Assembly: GCF_024436435.1 (NCBI RefSeq)
Contig: NZ_JAFMZP010000011.1
Coordinates: 80,627 to 144,626 of the forward strand
DNA: 64,000 bases
From: Desertivirga xinjiangensis
Lineage (GTDB): Bacteria > Bacteroidota > Bacteroidia > Sphingobacteriales > Sphingobacteriaceae
Direction: 5' to 3'
The position numbers and the translations under genes are program-made. The notes beneath the pieces were generated by a model. The model was given only the letters and a program-made list of their open reading frames with translations. It ran no database searches and had not been told where the DNA came from. Below, one piece after another: positions 26,188 through 33,625 of the stretch (positions within the stretch are counted from its first letter, which is position 1; every line of letters begins with the position of its first letter).

Positions 26188-26316
26188 CTAAAGGCAAGTA
26201 GATGGAACGAAAAGTTTAACGGTTTATCGATAACAGACCACGTTTAAAGATACATACTGATACTGAAGATGATGCAGGTAAAACGAAAAAAGGTATTGGA
26301 ATTTTAAATTATATTT

Positions 26317-26344
26317 CCGACTATTGCAATCCCAAAACAAAGCA
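26317..26344 (+). repeat. 28-bp repeat upstream of tRNA-Asn copy 3
   Basis: This stretch matches 25389-25416, upstream of copy 1, at 25 of 28 positions (core TATTGCAATCCCAAAACA). It lies 38 bp before copy 3 and 51 bp before copy 1, so it may carry shared promoter sequence that was duplicated with the tRNA. The 195-bp spacer 26188-26382 also holds an open stretch of about 35 codons ending at the TAA at 26353-26355 that I cannot identify. Confidence 0.6.
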
Positions 26345-26382
26345 GCCTTTTGAGTAAATTGGTAGCTTAAATTGGTCGACAG

Positions 26383-26456
26383 TCCTGAGTAGCTCAGCCG
26401 GTTAGAGCATCTGACTGTTAATCAGAGGGTCGCTGGTTCGAGCCCAGCCTCAGGAG
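26383..26456 (+). tRNA. tRNA-Asn (GTT), copy 3
   Basis: The 74-nt sequence is identical to copy 1 in all arms, with anticodon GTT and discriminator G at 26456. Unlike copy 1 it is followed by an encoded CCA (26457-26459). A terminator hairpin follows at 26464. Confidence 0.96.
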
Positions 26457-26463
26457 CCAAAAT

Positions 26464-26499
26464 GGGCAAGCACGGTAGAACGGTCGCTTGCCCTTCTTT
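26464..26499 (+). terminator. Terminator of tRNA-Asn copy 3
   Basis: An 8-bp stem GGGCAAGC (26464-26471) with GCTTGCCC (26486-26493), 14-nt loop, then TTCTTTTT. Confidence 0.85.
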
Positions 26500-26569
26500 T
26501 TATACCTACTCTTATCTTGAGAGCGCATATACTTAACATCAAGCAATTAGCCAAAGTATTGTGCCGGCC

Positions 26570-26712
26570 AGGGGTGGTGCAAATTTCGGCAGTTCTGTTG
26601 AACTTAACGGAAACTGGCTAAGAATTGGGCAGCTTACCCTGAGAAACCTGACGCGGCGGGTAAGAGTTTATTGATCGATGCCGGGGCGACTTATCTGATG
26701 GAGATGCACTAG
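26570..26712 (+). pseudogene. Remnant of a SusE/SGBP-like lipoprotein C-terminus
   Basis: In the gene-free stretch 26500-26816, one frame reads GGANFGSSVELNGNWLRIG and, after a frame change near 26645, another reads AAGKSLLIDAGATYLMEMH and stops. The second piece resembles the end of the glycan-binding lipoprotein at 8702-10033 (AGKTLEAGATYVFTVDL). I read this as the decayed tail of a related surface lipoprotein left beside the tRNA genes. There is no start and no promoter. The match is short and made by eye, so confidence is low. Confidence 0.35.
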
Positions 26713-26816
26713 TGCCGCAATGCAGGCTCAGTCTTCTTTGCAAACGTTGCACTGGCTGCAAACGATCGCAAGGTGTTAAAACGTTGCCCTGTTTTTAGCA
26801 CTTCGACCGGCAATAG

Positions 26817-27422
26817 CTAATCACCGATAATAGTTCTGAACGTTAAATTAACCCTTGGGGAGGTCACTTTTTTCGATTTTGGAAGCGAATGAAGCCAATG
26901 AGTCTGGGTTGTTCCTTTCATAAGCAGCAGACTACCATGTTCTAAAACTATTGACCGGTTCTCCTTACTAACCTTGTGTTTAAATGAGAACTTGCGTTCG
27001 GCGCCTAAGCTTAGAGATGCAATATTAGTATCTCGGCCTAAGGTTTTTTCATCATCGCTGTGCCATGACATTCCTTCCTCACCGTTATGGTATAAGTTTA
27101 ACAGGCACGAGTTAAATGTCAAACCCGATACTTTTTCCACCCGAGCCTTAAGTTGCAGAAGCTCATCAGTCCAGCCTAAGGCCTGCTTCGTGGTGTTCGA
27201 ATAAGTATAGCTATACTCTGCATTACCGTACCAGGCAACTTTCCGTTTAGTTACTATCCGTTTGCCAAATATAACAGCCTCATCGTGTTTCCATTCAATG
27301 TCGCTGAGCAAGCGGTCTAAATAAGTCCGGGCCAGGGTAGGTTCAAATATCTTACCATAGTAAACAGCTTCACCGTCGTAAGGCAAAAAGTTTACGGCTT
27401 GTTCAATGCTAAATAGATCCAT
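26817..27422 (-). CDS. alkB: AlkB-like 2-oxoglutarate/Fe(II) dioxygenase
   Basis: A 201-residue DNA/RNA demethylase of the AlkB family, which removes 1-methyladenine and 3-methylcytosine by oxidation. The iron ligands are H121 and D123 (SWHSDDE) and H178 (HWLHSLPK); the 2-oxoglutarate-binding arginines are R190 and R196 (SPRVNLTFR). The nucleotide-recognition part YSNTTKQALGW fits the family. It lies 5 bp after the Ada-like gene on the same strand, so both form an alkylation-repair operon. Confidence 0.93.
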   Translation of the reverse strand: MDLFSIEQAVNFLPYDGEAVYYGKIFEPTLARTYLDRLLSDIEWKHDEAVIFGKRIVTKRKVAWYGNAEYSYTYSNTTKQALGWTDELLQLKARVEKVSGLTFNSCLLNLYHNGEEGMSWHSDDEKTLGRDTNIASLSLGAERKFSFKHKVSKENRSIVLEHGSLLLMKGTTQTHWLHSLPKSKKVTSPRVNLTFRTIIGD

Positions 27423-27427
27423 CTCGC

Positions 27428-28291
27428 TTAATTATCGTTATGTAAATCACTATCAATTACCGAAGCTTCCCAACCAATCATTAAAATTTTACGCTCACTA
27501 CCCCAATGGTATTGTCCTGATTCTCCGTTAGATCTGATAACCCGGTGGCAGGGGATGAGGTAAGCTACCGGATTACTTCCTACAGCAGTGCCGACCGCCC
27601 TGCAAGCCAGGGGACTATCGGTGAAGCCAGCAAGTTTTGAATACGTAGTCAGATCGCCTTGGGGCACCTTTAACAGGGCTTCCCATACCTTAATCTGAAA
27701 TGGAGTAGCTTTTAAGTGAAGTTTGATGTCGTTTAAGTTTGACCAATCCCGATCGAATAGCTTTAGCGCATCCTGTTGCATACTGTCTGGAGCCTCACGA
27801 TAGCGGGCGTTGGGAAACCGCGCTTGCAATTTTAATAGGGCATCGTCTACACCCTTGTCTATAAATGCCGCATGGCATATTCCAATTCCAGTACTTGCAA
27901 TCAGGATCGAGTTAAAAGGACTTTCAGCAACGCTGTAGTTTATCTGTAAGTTCTGGCCGCCATTTTTATATTCGCCCGGAGTCATGCCCTCCACTTTTAT
28001 AAAGAGGTCATGCAGCCGGCTGGTACTTGACAGCCCAATTTCATAGGAAGTATCAAACAGCGTTGCTCGTTTATCTTTCAAAATGGATTTAGCTCTGTCC
28101 GCACTGATGTATTGCAGAAATTGTTTAGGACTTACACCTGCCCATTCTTTAAACATGCGTTGAAAGTGAAAAGGACTTAAGTGTACGTGTGCTGCGGCTT
28201 CTTCCAATGAAGGTTGCATTTTATAGTTTAACCTGAAAAACTCGATTGCCTTGGCTATCCTGATATAATCTATTTCTTTTTGCGAGTCCAT
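27428..28291 (-). CDS. ada: Ada-like AraC regulator/O6-methylguanine-DNA methyltransferase
   Basis: A 287-residue fusion. Residues 6-108 are an AraC-type double helix-turn-helix (HLSPFHFQRMFKEWAGVSP). Residues about 120-280 are the methyltransferase with acceptor Cys248 in PCHRVIRSNGE and the upstream FQIKVWEALLKVPQGDLTTY. The N-terminal zinc domain of E. coli Ada, which senses methylphosphotriesters, is absent. It repairs O6-methylguanine by suicide transfer and probably controls itself and alkB. The gene is the first of the operon. Confidence 0.92.
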   Translation of the reverse strand: MDSQKEIDYIRIAKAIEFFRLNYKMQPSLEEAAAHVHLSPFHFQRMFKEWAGVSPKQFLQYISADRAKSILKDKRATLFDTSYEIGLSSTSRLHDLFIKVEGMTPGEYKNGGQNLQINYSVAESPFNSILIASTGIGICHAAFIDKGVDDALLKLQARFPNARYREAPDSMQQDALKLFDRDWSNLNDIKLHLKATPFQIKVWEALLKVPQGDLTTYSKLAGFTDSPLACRAVGTAVGSNPVAYLIPCHRVIRSNGESGQYHWGSERKILMIGWEASVIDSDLHNDN

Positions 28292-28306
28292 TTGCTAATG
28301 TATATA

Positions 28307-28314
28307 CAAAGGTA
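28307..28314 (-). promoter_or_regulatory. Candidate -7 element of the ada-alkB operon
   Basis: On the minus strand this reads TACCTTTG, matching TAnnTTTG, 15 bp upstream of the ada ATG. No clear -33 TTG is seen at normal spacing, which would fit a promoter that needs an activator such as Ada itself. Confidence 0.45.
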
Positions 28315-28509
28315 GCGGAGCCAGCTTATTTAAAGAACCCGGTTCTTGCTGTTATTTATGACTGTCCTGTCAGGCGGTAGTTGGATGATTTTAATTTTTG
28401 CTTGTTTAGAATTATTTTAAATACTTTTGAGGCTAAGTTTTATAATAGCCAGCTTAAAGACAACATATCTTACAAGTTAGCTTAAATTTTAATTTCTGAT
28501 ATTGCCACT

Positions 28510-29688
28510 ATGAAAGCCTCAGCGATAAGAACCTGGTTCAATGTCCATAAATGGACAAGTTTGGTTTGCACGTTATTCTTGCTAATGCTTTGCGTAACCG
28601 GGCTGCCTTTGATCTTCTACGAGGAAATTGATCACATGCTGGGGAAAGAAGTGGAGGCCACTGCCATTCAGGGCGAATCAAGATATTCGAAGGACCAAGT
28701 ACTGGAAGCCGCAATGAGGCATATTCCCGGCAAGGAAGCAAAGTATTTATTCTGGGATCAAAAGGATCATCCGGGCCAGATGTTTGTCACTTTGGCTGAT
28801 TCATCTGAAGCTCCTATTGAAGCCGATCATTATCTCACTATGGATGAGCGGACGGCTAAGGTCCTGGACGCACCAGCGAACGAAATGGACTTCATGCTGA
28901 TCATGTACTATCTGCATGTGGAGATGCTTGCTGGTATTCCTGGGAAGCTTTTTCTCGGTTTTATGGGCTTCTTATTTTTGATAGCCATTGTTTCGGGGGT
29001 AGCACTTTATGGCCCCATCATGAAGCGCTTTGATTTCGGGATGATCCGGACAGAAAAGTCGGCGCGTTTAAAATGGCTCGACCTTCATAACGTGCTGGGT
29101 ATCGTCACCCTGGCATGGGCTTTTGTTGTAGGAATTACAGGAGTAATTAATACACTGGCCGACCCCGCATTGGACGCCTGGAGGGCCGGACAACTAGCTG
29201 AGATGGTCGCCTCATATAAAGAAAAACCGCCTCTGGAAGGTAAACTCAGCTCGCTCGATGCAGCTCTGGATAAAGCCCGGCAGGCAGCACCGGGTATGGA
29301 TGTGTCTTTTGTGGCTTATCCGGGAACGCTTTATTCCAGCAAGCACCATTATGCGGTTTATATGATTGGGACAACACCTTTGACTTCACGGATCATTAAA
29401 CCTGCTTTGATAGATGCTAAGACCGGCGAATTTACCGATATGAGAGACTTGCCCTGGTACCTGAACACAATTTTCATCTCGCAGCCATTTCATTTCGGCG
29501 ATTATGGTGGTCTCCCAATGAAGATCATCTGGGCCATATTTGATATTGCCACCATTATAGTGCTGATCTCAGGACTATACCTCTGGTTCGCACGCCGCAA
29601 GGCGAAAGCAGAACAGCTGGCAAGACTTTTAAAAAACTCGGAATCACTCACCCTTTCAGCTGTTACTGAAAATGAAAACCAAATCTAG
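28510..29688 (+). CDS. PepSY-associated membrane protein
   Basis: A 392-residue protein with four membrane helices: about 14-36, 148-172, 195-218 and 342-366. PepSY-type domains lie between them (for example the segment after ATAIQGE, and PPLEGKLSSLDAALDKARQAAPG). Conserved His residues near the helices (HVEMLAGIPGK, LDLHNVLG) are typical. These proteins are often linked to iron/siderophore uptake or act as ferric reductases in the inner membrane. The next small gene overlaps its end by 17 bp. Confidence 0.85.
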   Translation: MKASAIRTWFNVHKWTSLVCTLFLLMLCVTGLPLIFYEEIDHMLGKEVEATAIQGESRYSKDQVLEAAMRHIPGKEAKYLFWDQKDHPGQMFVTLADSSEAPIEADHYLTMDERTAKVLDAPANEMDFMLIMYYLHVEMLAGIPGKLFLGFMGFLFLIAIVSGVALYGPIMKRFDFGMIRTEKSARLKWLDLHNVLGIVTLAWAFVVGITGVINTLADPALDAWRAGQLAEMVASYKEKPPLEGKLSSLDAALDKARQAAPGMDVSFVAYPGTLYSSKHHYAVYMIGTTPLTSRIIKPALIDAKTGEFTDMRDLPWYLNTIFISQPFHFGDYGGLPMKIIWAIFDIATIIVLISGLYLWFARRKAKAEQLARLLKNSESLTLSAVTENENQI

Positions 29689-29854
29689 CCATTTTCTTAA
29701 ACTATGGGGCATGCCGGTATTTTTGGCCGTGATAACCATTGCTGGCCTTTTGCTGGCAATCATGGGAACCGGAGTATGGCATTATTTGTCCTGGATAGCA
29801 TTGTTTGTTCCTGTGTTTGTCATGACCAGACATTCGATTAAGTTTTTTAGATAG
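29672..29854 (+). CDS. Small membrane protein following the PepSY gene
   Basis: A 60-residue protein with two hydrophobic helices (about 13-33 and 36-52) and a basic C-terminus. It overlaps the PepSY gene by 17 bp in another frame, which argues for translational coupling. Comparable small proteins usually follow this PepSY type in Bacteroidota. Function unknown; it may be a subunit of the same membrane complex. Confidence 0.7.
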   Translation: MKTKSSHFLKLWGMPVFLAVITIAGLLLAIMGTGVWHYLSWIALFVPVFVMTRHSIKFFR

Positions 29855-29873
29855 TTCAACTAACCGTAGCTCC

Positions 29874-30620
29874 ATGAAAACATTCTTTCTGCCAGCACTG
29901 CTTCTGTGTTGCTTGCAACAAACCAATGCACAGAGTACCCTGGGGCTAACTGGTAGACGCGACACTTCTTTTACCTCGTCCTCGGCGTATCTAAAAACTC
30001 TTAAGCAGTACCCAAGTATAAGTTTGGTGAAAGAACAAGCCTCAAAATCTATAAAGGAAATTCGCAATCAGGTTTATTGCACAATTGCCGGCCGCGAACT
30101 ACAGATTGATGCTTTTCTGCCTGTTCAGAAAAGAAAGTCAAAAACCCCGGCAATACTGATCGTTCATGGGGGAGGATGGCGCTCTGGTGACCGCCGACAG
30201 CATATTCCCCTGGCGCAACGATTGGCTGCAGCTGGGTATGCAAGCTACACGGTTGAGTATCGTTTATCCACCGAGGCTCTTTATCCTGCAGCGGTTCATG
30301 ACCTTAAGTCTGCACTGAAGTGGATACGGGCCAATGCGCAAAAATTTAATGTTGATACTGCTAAAATCGCGGTGCTTGGTTTCTCGGCAGGAGGAGAGCT
30401 TGCTGCATTTCTTGGCGTGACAGCTTGTATGTCCAGGTTTGAAGGTAAGGATTGTAAACTCCCTTATTCATGCAGTGTTCAGGCCGTCATTGACATCGAC
30501 GGAACTCTTTCTTTTGTCCACCCCGAATCGGGCGAGGGAGATGACAGCAAATCAACTTCAGCCGCAACTTACTGGTTCGGTTACCCAAAGAAGGATGTGC
30601 AGCATATAGTTGAACATTAG
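29874..30620 (+). pseudogene. Alpha/beta hydrolase (carbohydrate-esterase-like), 3'-truncated
   Basis: A 248-residue open frame with signal peptide (1-19, ending TNAQ), the oxyanion motif HGGGWRSGD (98-106) and the nucleophile S171 in GFSAGGE. Homologues of this secreted esterase type run on for about 60-70 residues carrying the catalytic Asp and His. Here the similarity breaks off at about residue 239 (ATYWFGY) and the frame ends in sequence belonging to the opposite-strand acetyltransferase. The catalytic triad is incomplete, so the product should be inactive. Confidence 0.75.
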
Positions 30621-30933
30621 GCGCCAGAAATACATTTTTACCCAAAGTAACCTTTGCACAATCAAGTATCGTACAATTGAAGTTTATAAAAAGATTTTCA
30701 CCAGCATAGATATTGCTTCCGTAGTCGCAATAGAAAGGTGTTTGAATATCTATTTGTTCACCTGTTTCAGCAAACAGTTGTTTAAGGATCAGTTTTCGTT
30801 CAAGCGTATTTTCAGCTAAAGTCTGATTGTATTTCGCAAACAGGCTGCGCGCTTTTAAGCGCATTTGTACTAGTTCAGGGTCGTTTGCATTATATAATTC
30901 CCCTGCAAGCATCTTTTCTAGTTCTGACTTCAT
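30487..30933 (-). pseudogene. Maltose/galactoside O-acetyltransferase, 3'-truncated
   Basis: The frame encodes 148 residues but only the first ~112 fit the hexapeptide-repeat sugar O-acetyltransferase family: the N-terminal helices (KSELEKMLAGELYN, DPELVQMRLKARSL), FYCDYGSNIYAGENLFINFN and APNVQLYAAHP. From about 30597 on, the frame runs backwards through the convergent hydrolase gene, which is meaningless sequence. The last coils, with the rest of the active site, are gone. Both genes lost their 3' ends in the same deletion. Confidence 0.75.
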
Positions 30934-30943
30934 AGAATTTTTT

Positions 30944-31888
30944 TCAAGCTTCCGTTAAGGTGTTTCTTATCCCTTTAGTTTCTAAAATCTCTGTTACAGC
31001 TCTCAATAAGGCTTCCGATGCTTCGATCTCTTCCTTGCGGATAGAGACACTTTCGATGTTCAAGCCAAAAGGAATGTTTTTCTCCTGGCAAAAATCGATG
31101 ATCTCTCTGGCAATCTTGATGCACAGGTCTACAGATTTTTTAAGGATATCCTGGGAGTTTGCTAGTTCATTTGTCAGCCAGTCAGGTACATGTATTCCAA
31201 GCCAATCCAGAAACTTCAAGGTTTTAAGTGAACCACAAGGAGTAATGGTAAATATTAATGTTGGGACCGGTGTATTATGTTTTTGGCTATGAAAGTATAC
31301 ATCAGAGATTAGATTTTTGACGTATTCAATGTTGTAAACACATTGAGTAATGAAAAACCTGCAGCCGCTTTCCATTTTATGTACTAATTTGAGATGTTCA
31401 TTCTTTTTAAGACAATGCCTTTCCGGAATGGCTACTGCTCCCAGGTAGTTATTTAAATTTGCCTGCCGCCAGATTTCGTATGCCCTGTATAATGGTAATT
31501 GGATGGGATGCTCTTTAGAAGGGACACCAACAAAAACGGTGGAGTTTTCGCCCGGATTATTTTTCAAGAGCAATAACAGTTGCTGTTCTGAAAGTTTTCC
31601 TACGGAGCAATAAACAATTTTTTCAACAGTTAAGCTCTTTAAATTAACATTGGAATAAGTGAAGGCGTCGATAGTTTGGTAAAAAGGGAATGGGCGCTCA
31701 TTAGGATTTCGAGAACTTTCATCCTGCAGGTCATACACCACAAGGCCATCTATATTAAGTTTTTCGATCCGGCTAATTGTTTTCTGCGTTATTGTATCGA
31801 TTTTTTCCTCTGAATTCTGCGATTTTGGAGGGGTGATACCATAAAGCAAAATTCCTGACTCCCGGTTTTCGATCTTATTTCTGAACAT
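30944..31888 (-). CDS. Methylenetetrahydrofolate reductase-like protein
   Basis: A 314-residue TIM-barrel protein similar to MTHFR: LLYGITPPK near the N-terminus, DGLVVYDLQDESSRN, GAVAIPERH and CRFFITQCVYN. The last matches the MetF motif around the flavin/folate site. It is more divergent than the methionine-pathway MetF, and no methionine genes are adjacent. It ends 10 bp before the truncated acetyltransferase start on the same strand. A folate-linked role is likely, the exact reaction not certain. Confidence 0.8.
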   Translation of the reverse strand: MFRNKIENRESGILLYGITPPKSQNSEEKIDTITQKTISRIEKLNIDGLVVYDLQDESSRNPNERPFPFYQTIDAFTYSNVNLKSLTVEKIVYCSVGKLSEQQLLLLLKNNPGENSTVFVGVPSKEHPIQLPLYRAYEIWRQANLNNYLGAVAIPERHCLKKNEHLKLVHKMESGCRFFITQCVYNIEYVKNLISDVYFHSQKHNTPVPTLIFTITPCGSLKTLKFLDWLGIHVPDWLTNELANSQDILKKSVDLCIKIAREIIDFCQEKNIPFGLNIESVSIRKEEIEASEALLRAVTEILETKGIRNTLTEA

Positions 31889-32064
31889 AGCGCTGCAATT
31901 TACTACAGTTCATAAGAATTTCAACGTGATAAATTAAAAAGTGTAAATAGATTATTGTAACAAAATTTCAAATTAGCTGTTATTGCTTTTAATCGAGAGC
32001 AGCGGGTATCAGGCTTAATTTATGAAAATCTGATATTAAATGTTTAAACATCTTTGAATATTTT

Positions 32065-32072
32065 TATATTTG
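32065..32072 (+). promoter_or_regulatory. Candidate -7 element of the response regulator gene
   Basis: TATATTTG matches TAnnTTTG exactly and lies 16 bp upstream of the ATG. At the -33 distance only TTTA is present. Confidence 0.4.
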
Positions 32073-32088
32073 GACAACCAGTTGGCCT

Positions 32089-32484
32089 ATGGCAAGAGTT
32101 ATTTTAATAGACGACGATCCCACGCACCATCACTTAGCTAAAGCGCTCATGCAGCACTACGAGTTTTTTGATGACTATAAGTGTTATACAGATCCCAGAA
32201 CCGCACTGATTGATCTGATGGATGCCTATTACTCCTCAGAAGCTCTGCCTGATCTTATACTACTTGATCTGAATATGCCGGGAGTAAATGGCTGGGAATT
32301 TCTTGATATGTTTGACAATCTGAGAGCCATGGTTTCTAAGGATATCCCGGTTTTTATTGTCACCTCTTCTATTGACCCTAATGATATGCAACGTTCCAAA
32401 GAATATACTGCTGTTAAAGGCTTTTATTCTAAGCCAATTTCGCCTGCTATTTTCAAGGAAGTAGTGGAAAAAAGGTCTGCATAA
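32089..32484 (+). CDS. Single-domain response regulator
   Basis: A 131-residue CheY-like receiver with no output domain. The acidic pocket is D8-D9-D10, the phospho-acceptor D60 (LILLDLNMPGVNGWEF), the switch T92 (FIVTSS) and K115 (YSKPI). It must act by protein contact, taking phosphate from a histidine kinase encoded elsewhere; no kinase is adjacent. Alone on its transcription unit. Confidence 0.92.
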   Translation: MARVILIDDDPTHHHLAKALMQHYEFFDDYKCYTDPRTALIDLMDAYYSSEALPDLILLDLNMPGVNGWEFLDMFDNLRAMVSKDIPVFIVTSSIDPNDMQRSKEYTAVKGFYSKPISPAIFKEVVEKRSA

Positions 32485-32604
32485 GCTATCGTATTGCAGC
32501 TTCAGCTAAAATCTATTAAACGAAACACCCCGGCAGAAACATAGCTGGTTTCATTAAAAGCATTATAATTGCTACCTTAGCCGTCTTTTGTTATCAATTT
32601 GCGA

Positions 32605-33558
32605 ATGAACACATCCTTTGATTTTGAGAAGCCAATTGCTGATTTACAGCAACAGATAGAAAAAGTTAAGCAAGTAGCTGAAAAAACAAAAGTGGACATG
32701 TCTGCTACACTTGCGGAACTTGAAGAAAAGCTCGATGCTTCAAAAAAGCATATTTATACTAACCTTACCGGTTGGCAGCAAGTACAGATATCCAGGCATC
32801 CCGAACGGCCTTATACGCTACAGTACATAGATATGATCTGTGAAGATTTTATTGAACTTCATGGTGACCGTACTGTGAAAGATGATAAAGCTATTGTTGG
32901 TGGTTTTGCGTCAATTAACGGTGAGACAGTTATGGTGATTGGTCATCAGAAGGGCACAAATACCAAAATGCGCCAATACCGTAATTTCGGAATGGCTAAT
33001 CCTGAAGGTTACCGGAAGGCTTTACGCCTGATGCGACTGGCCGAAAAATTTAATAAACCGGTAATTACCTTTATTGATACGCCTGGCGCTTTTCCCGGTT
33101 TAGAGGCAGAAGAACGCGGACAGGGCGAAGCTATTGCAAGAAACTTGCTTGAAATGTCGGTACTTAAAGTTCCTATCTTATGTTTCGTAGTAGGAGAGGG
33201 GGCTTCGGGCGGAGCATTAGGAATTGGCATTGGAGACAGGGTATATATGCTTGAACATACCTGGTATTCGGTGATATCTCCGGAGTCTTGTTCTTCAATT
33301 TTATGGCGTAGCTGGGATTACAAGGAAAAAGCAGCGGAAGTACTTAAGCTTACGTCTGAAGATATGTACAAGAATGGCCTGGTCGACGGTATCATCCCCG
33401 AACCTTTGGGCGGAGCTCATTTAGATCCGCAGCAGATGGCCGATACTATAAAGTCTAAAATACTTGAGGACCTTGCTGTATTAAACACCAAAGATGCTGA
33501 ACTTAGAATCACTGAACGGATAGATAAATTTTGTGCGATGGGCGTTGTAGTGGAATAA
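32605..33558 (+). CDS. accA: Acetyl-CoA carboxylase carboxyltransferase subunit alpha
   Basis: A 317-residue AccA, which with AccD transfers carboxyl from biotin to acetyl-CoA in the first step of fatty acid synthesis. ATG 32605 is chosen over the TTG at 32599. Family hallmarks are present: [51 protein letters not shown] and [14 protein letters not shown]. It is followed by a very strong terminator. Confidence 0.96.
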   Translation: MNTSFDFEKPIADLQQQIEKVKQVAEKTKVDMSATLAELEEKLDASKKHIYTNLTGWQQVQISRHPERPYTLQYIDMICEDFIELHGDRTVKDDKAIVGGFASINGETVMVIGHQKGTNTKMRQYRNFGMANPEGYRKALRLMRLAEKFNKPVITFIDTPGAFPGLEAEERGQGEAIARNLLEMSVLKVPILCFVVGEGASGGALGIGIGDRVYMLEHTWYSVISPESCSSILWRSWDYKEKAAEVLKLTSEDMYKNGLVDGIIPEPLGGAHLDPQQMADTIKSKILEDLAVLNTKDAELRITERIDKFCAMGVVVE

Positions 33559-33565
33559 CCTAAGT

Positions 33566-33616
33566 AGAGTATAAAAAAACCCGGAAGCTTAACGCTTTCG
33601 GGTTTTTTTATACTCT
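33566..33616. terminator. Bidirectional terminator, accA / DUF2723
   Basis: A 23-bp stem (33566-33588 with 33594-33616) with a single G-T pair, 5-nt loop and a poly-T side on both strands. It lies 7 bp after accA and 9 bp before the stop of the convergent DUF2723 gene. Confidence 0.93.
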
Positions 33617-33625
33617 ATTTGGAGA

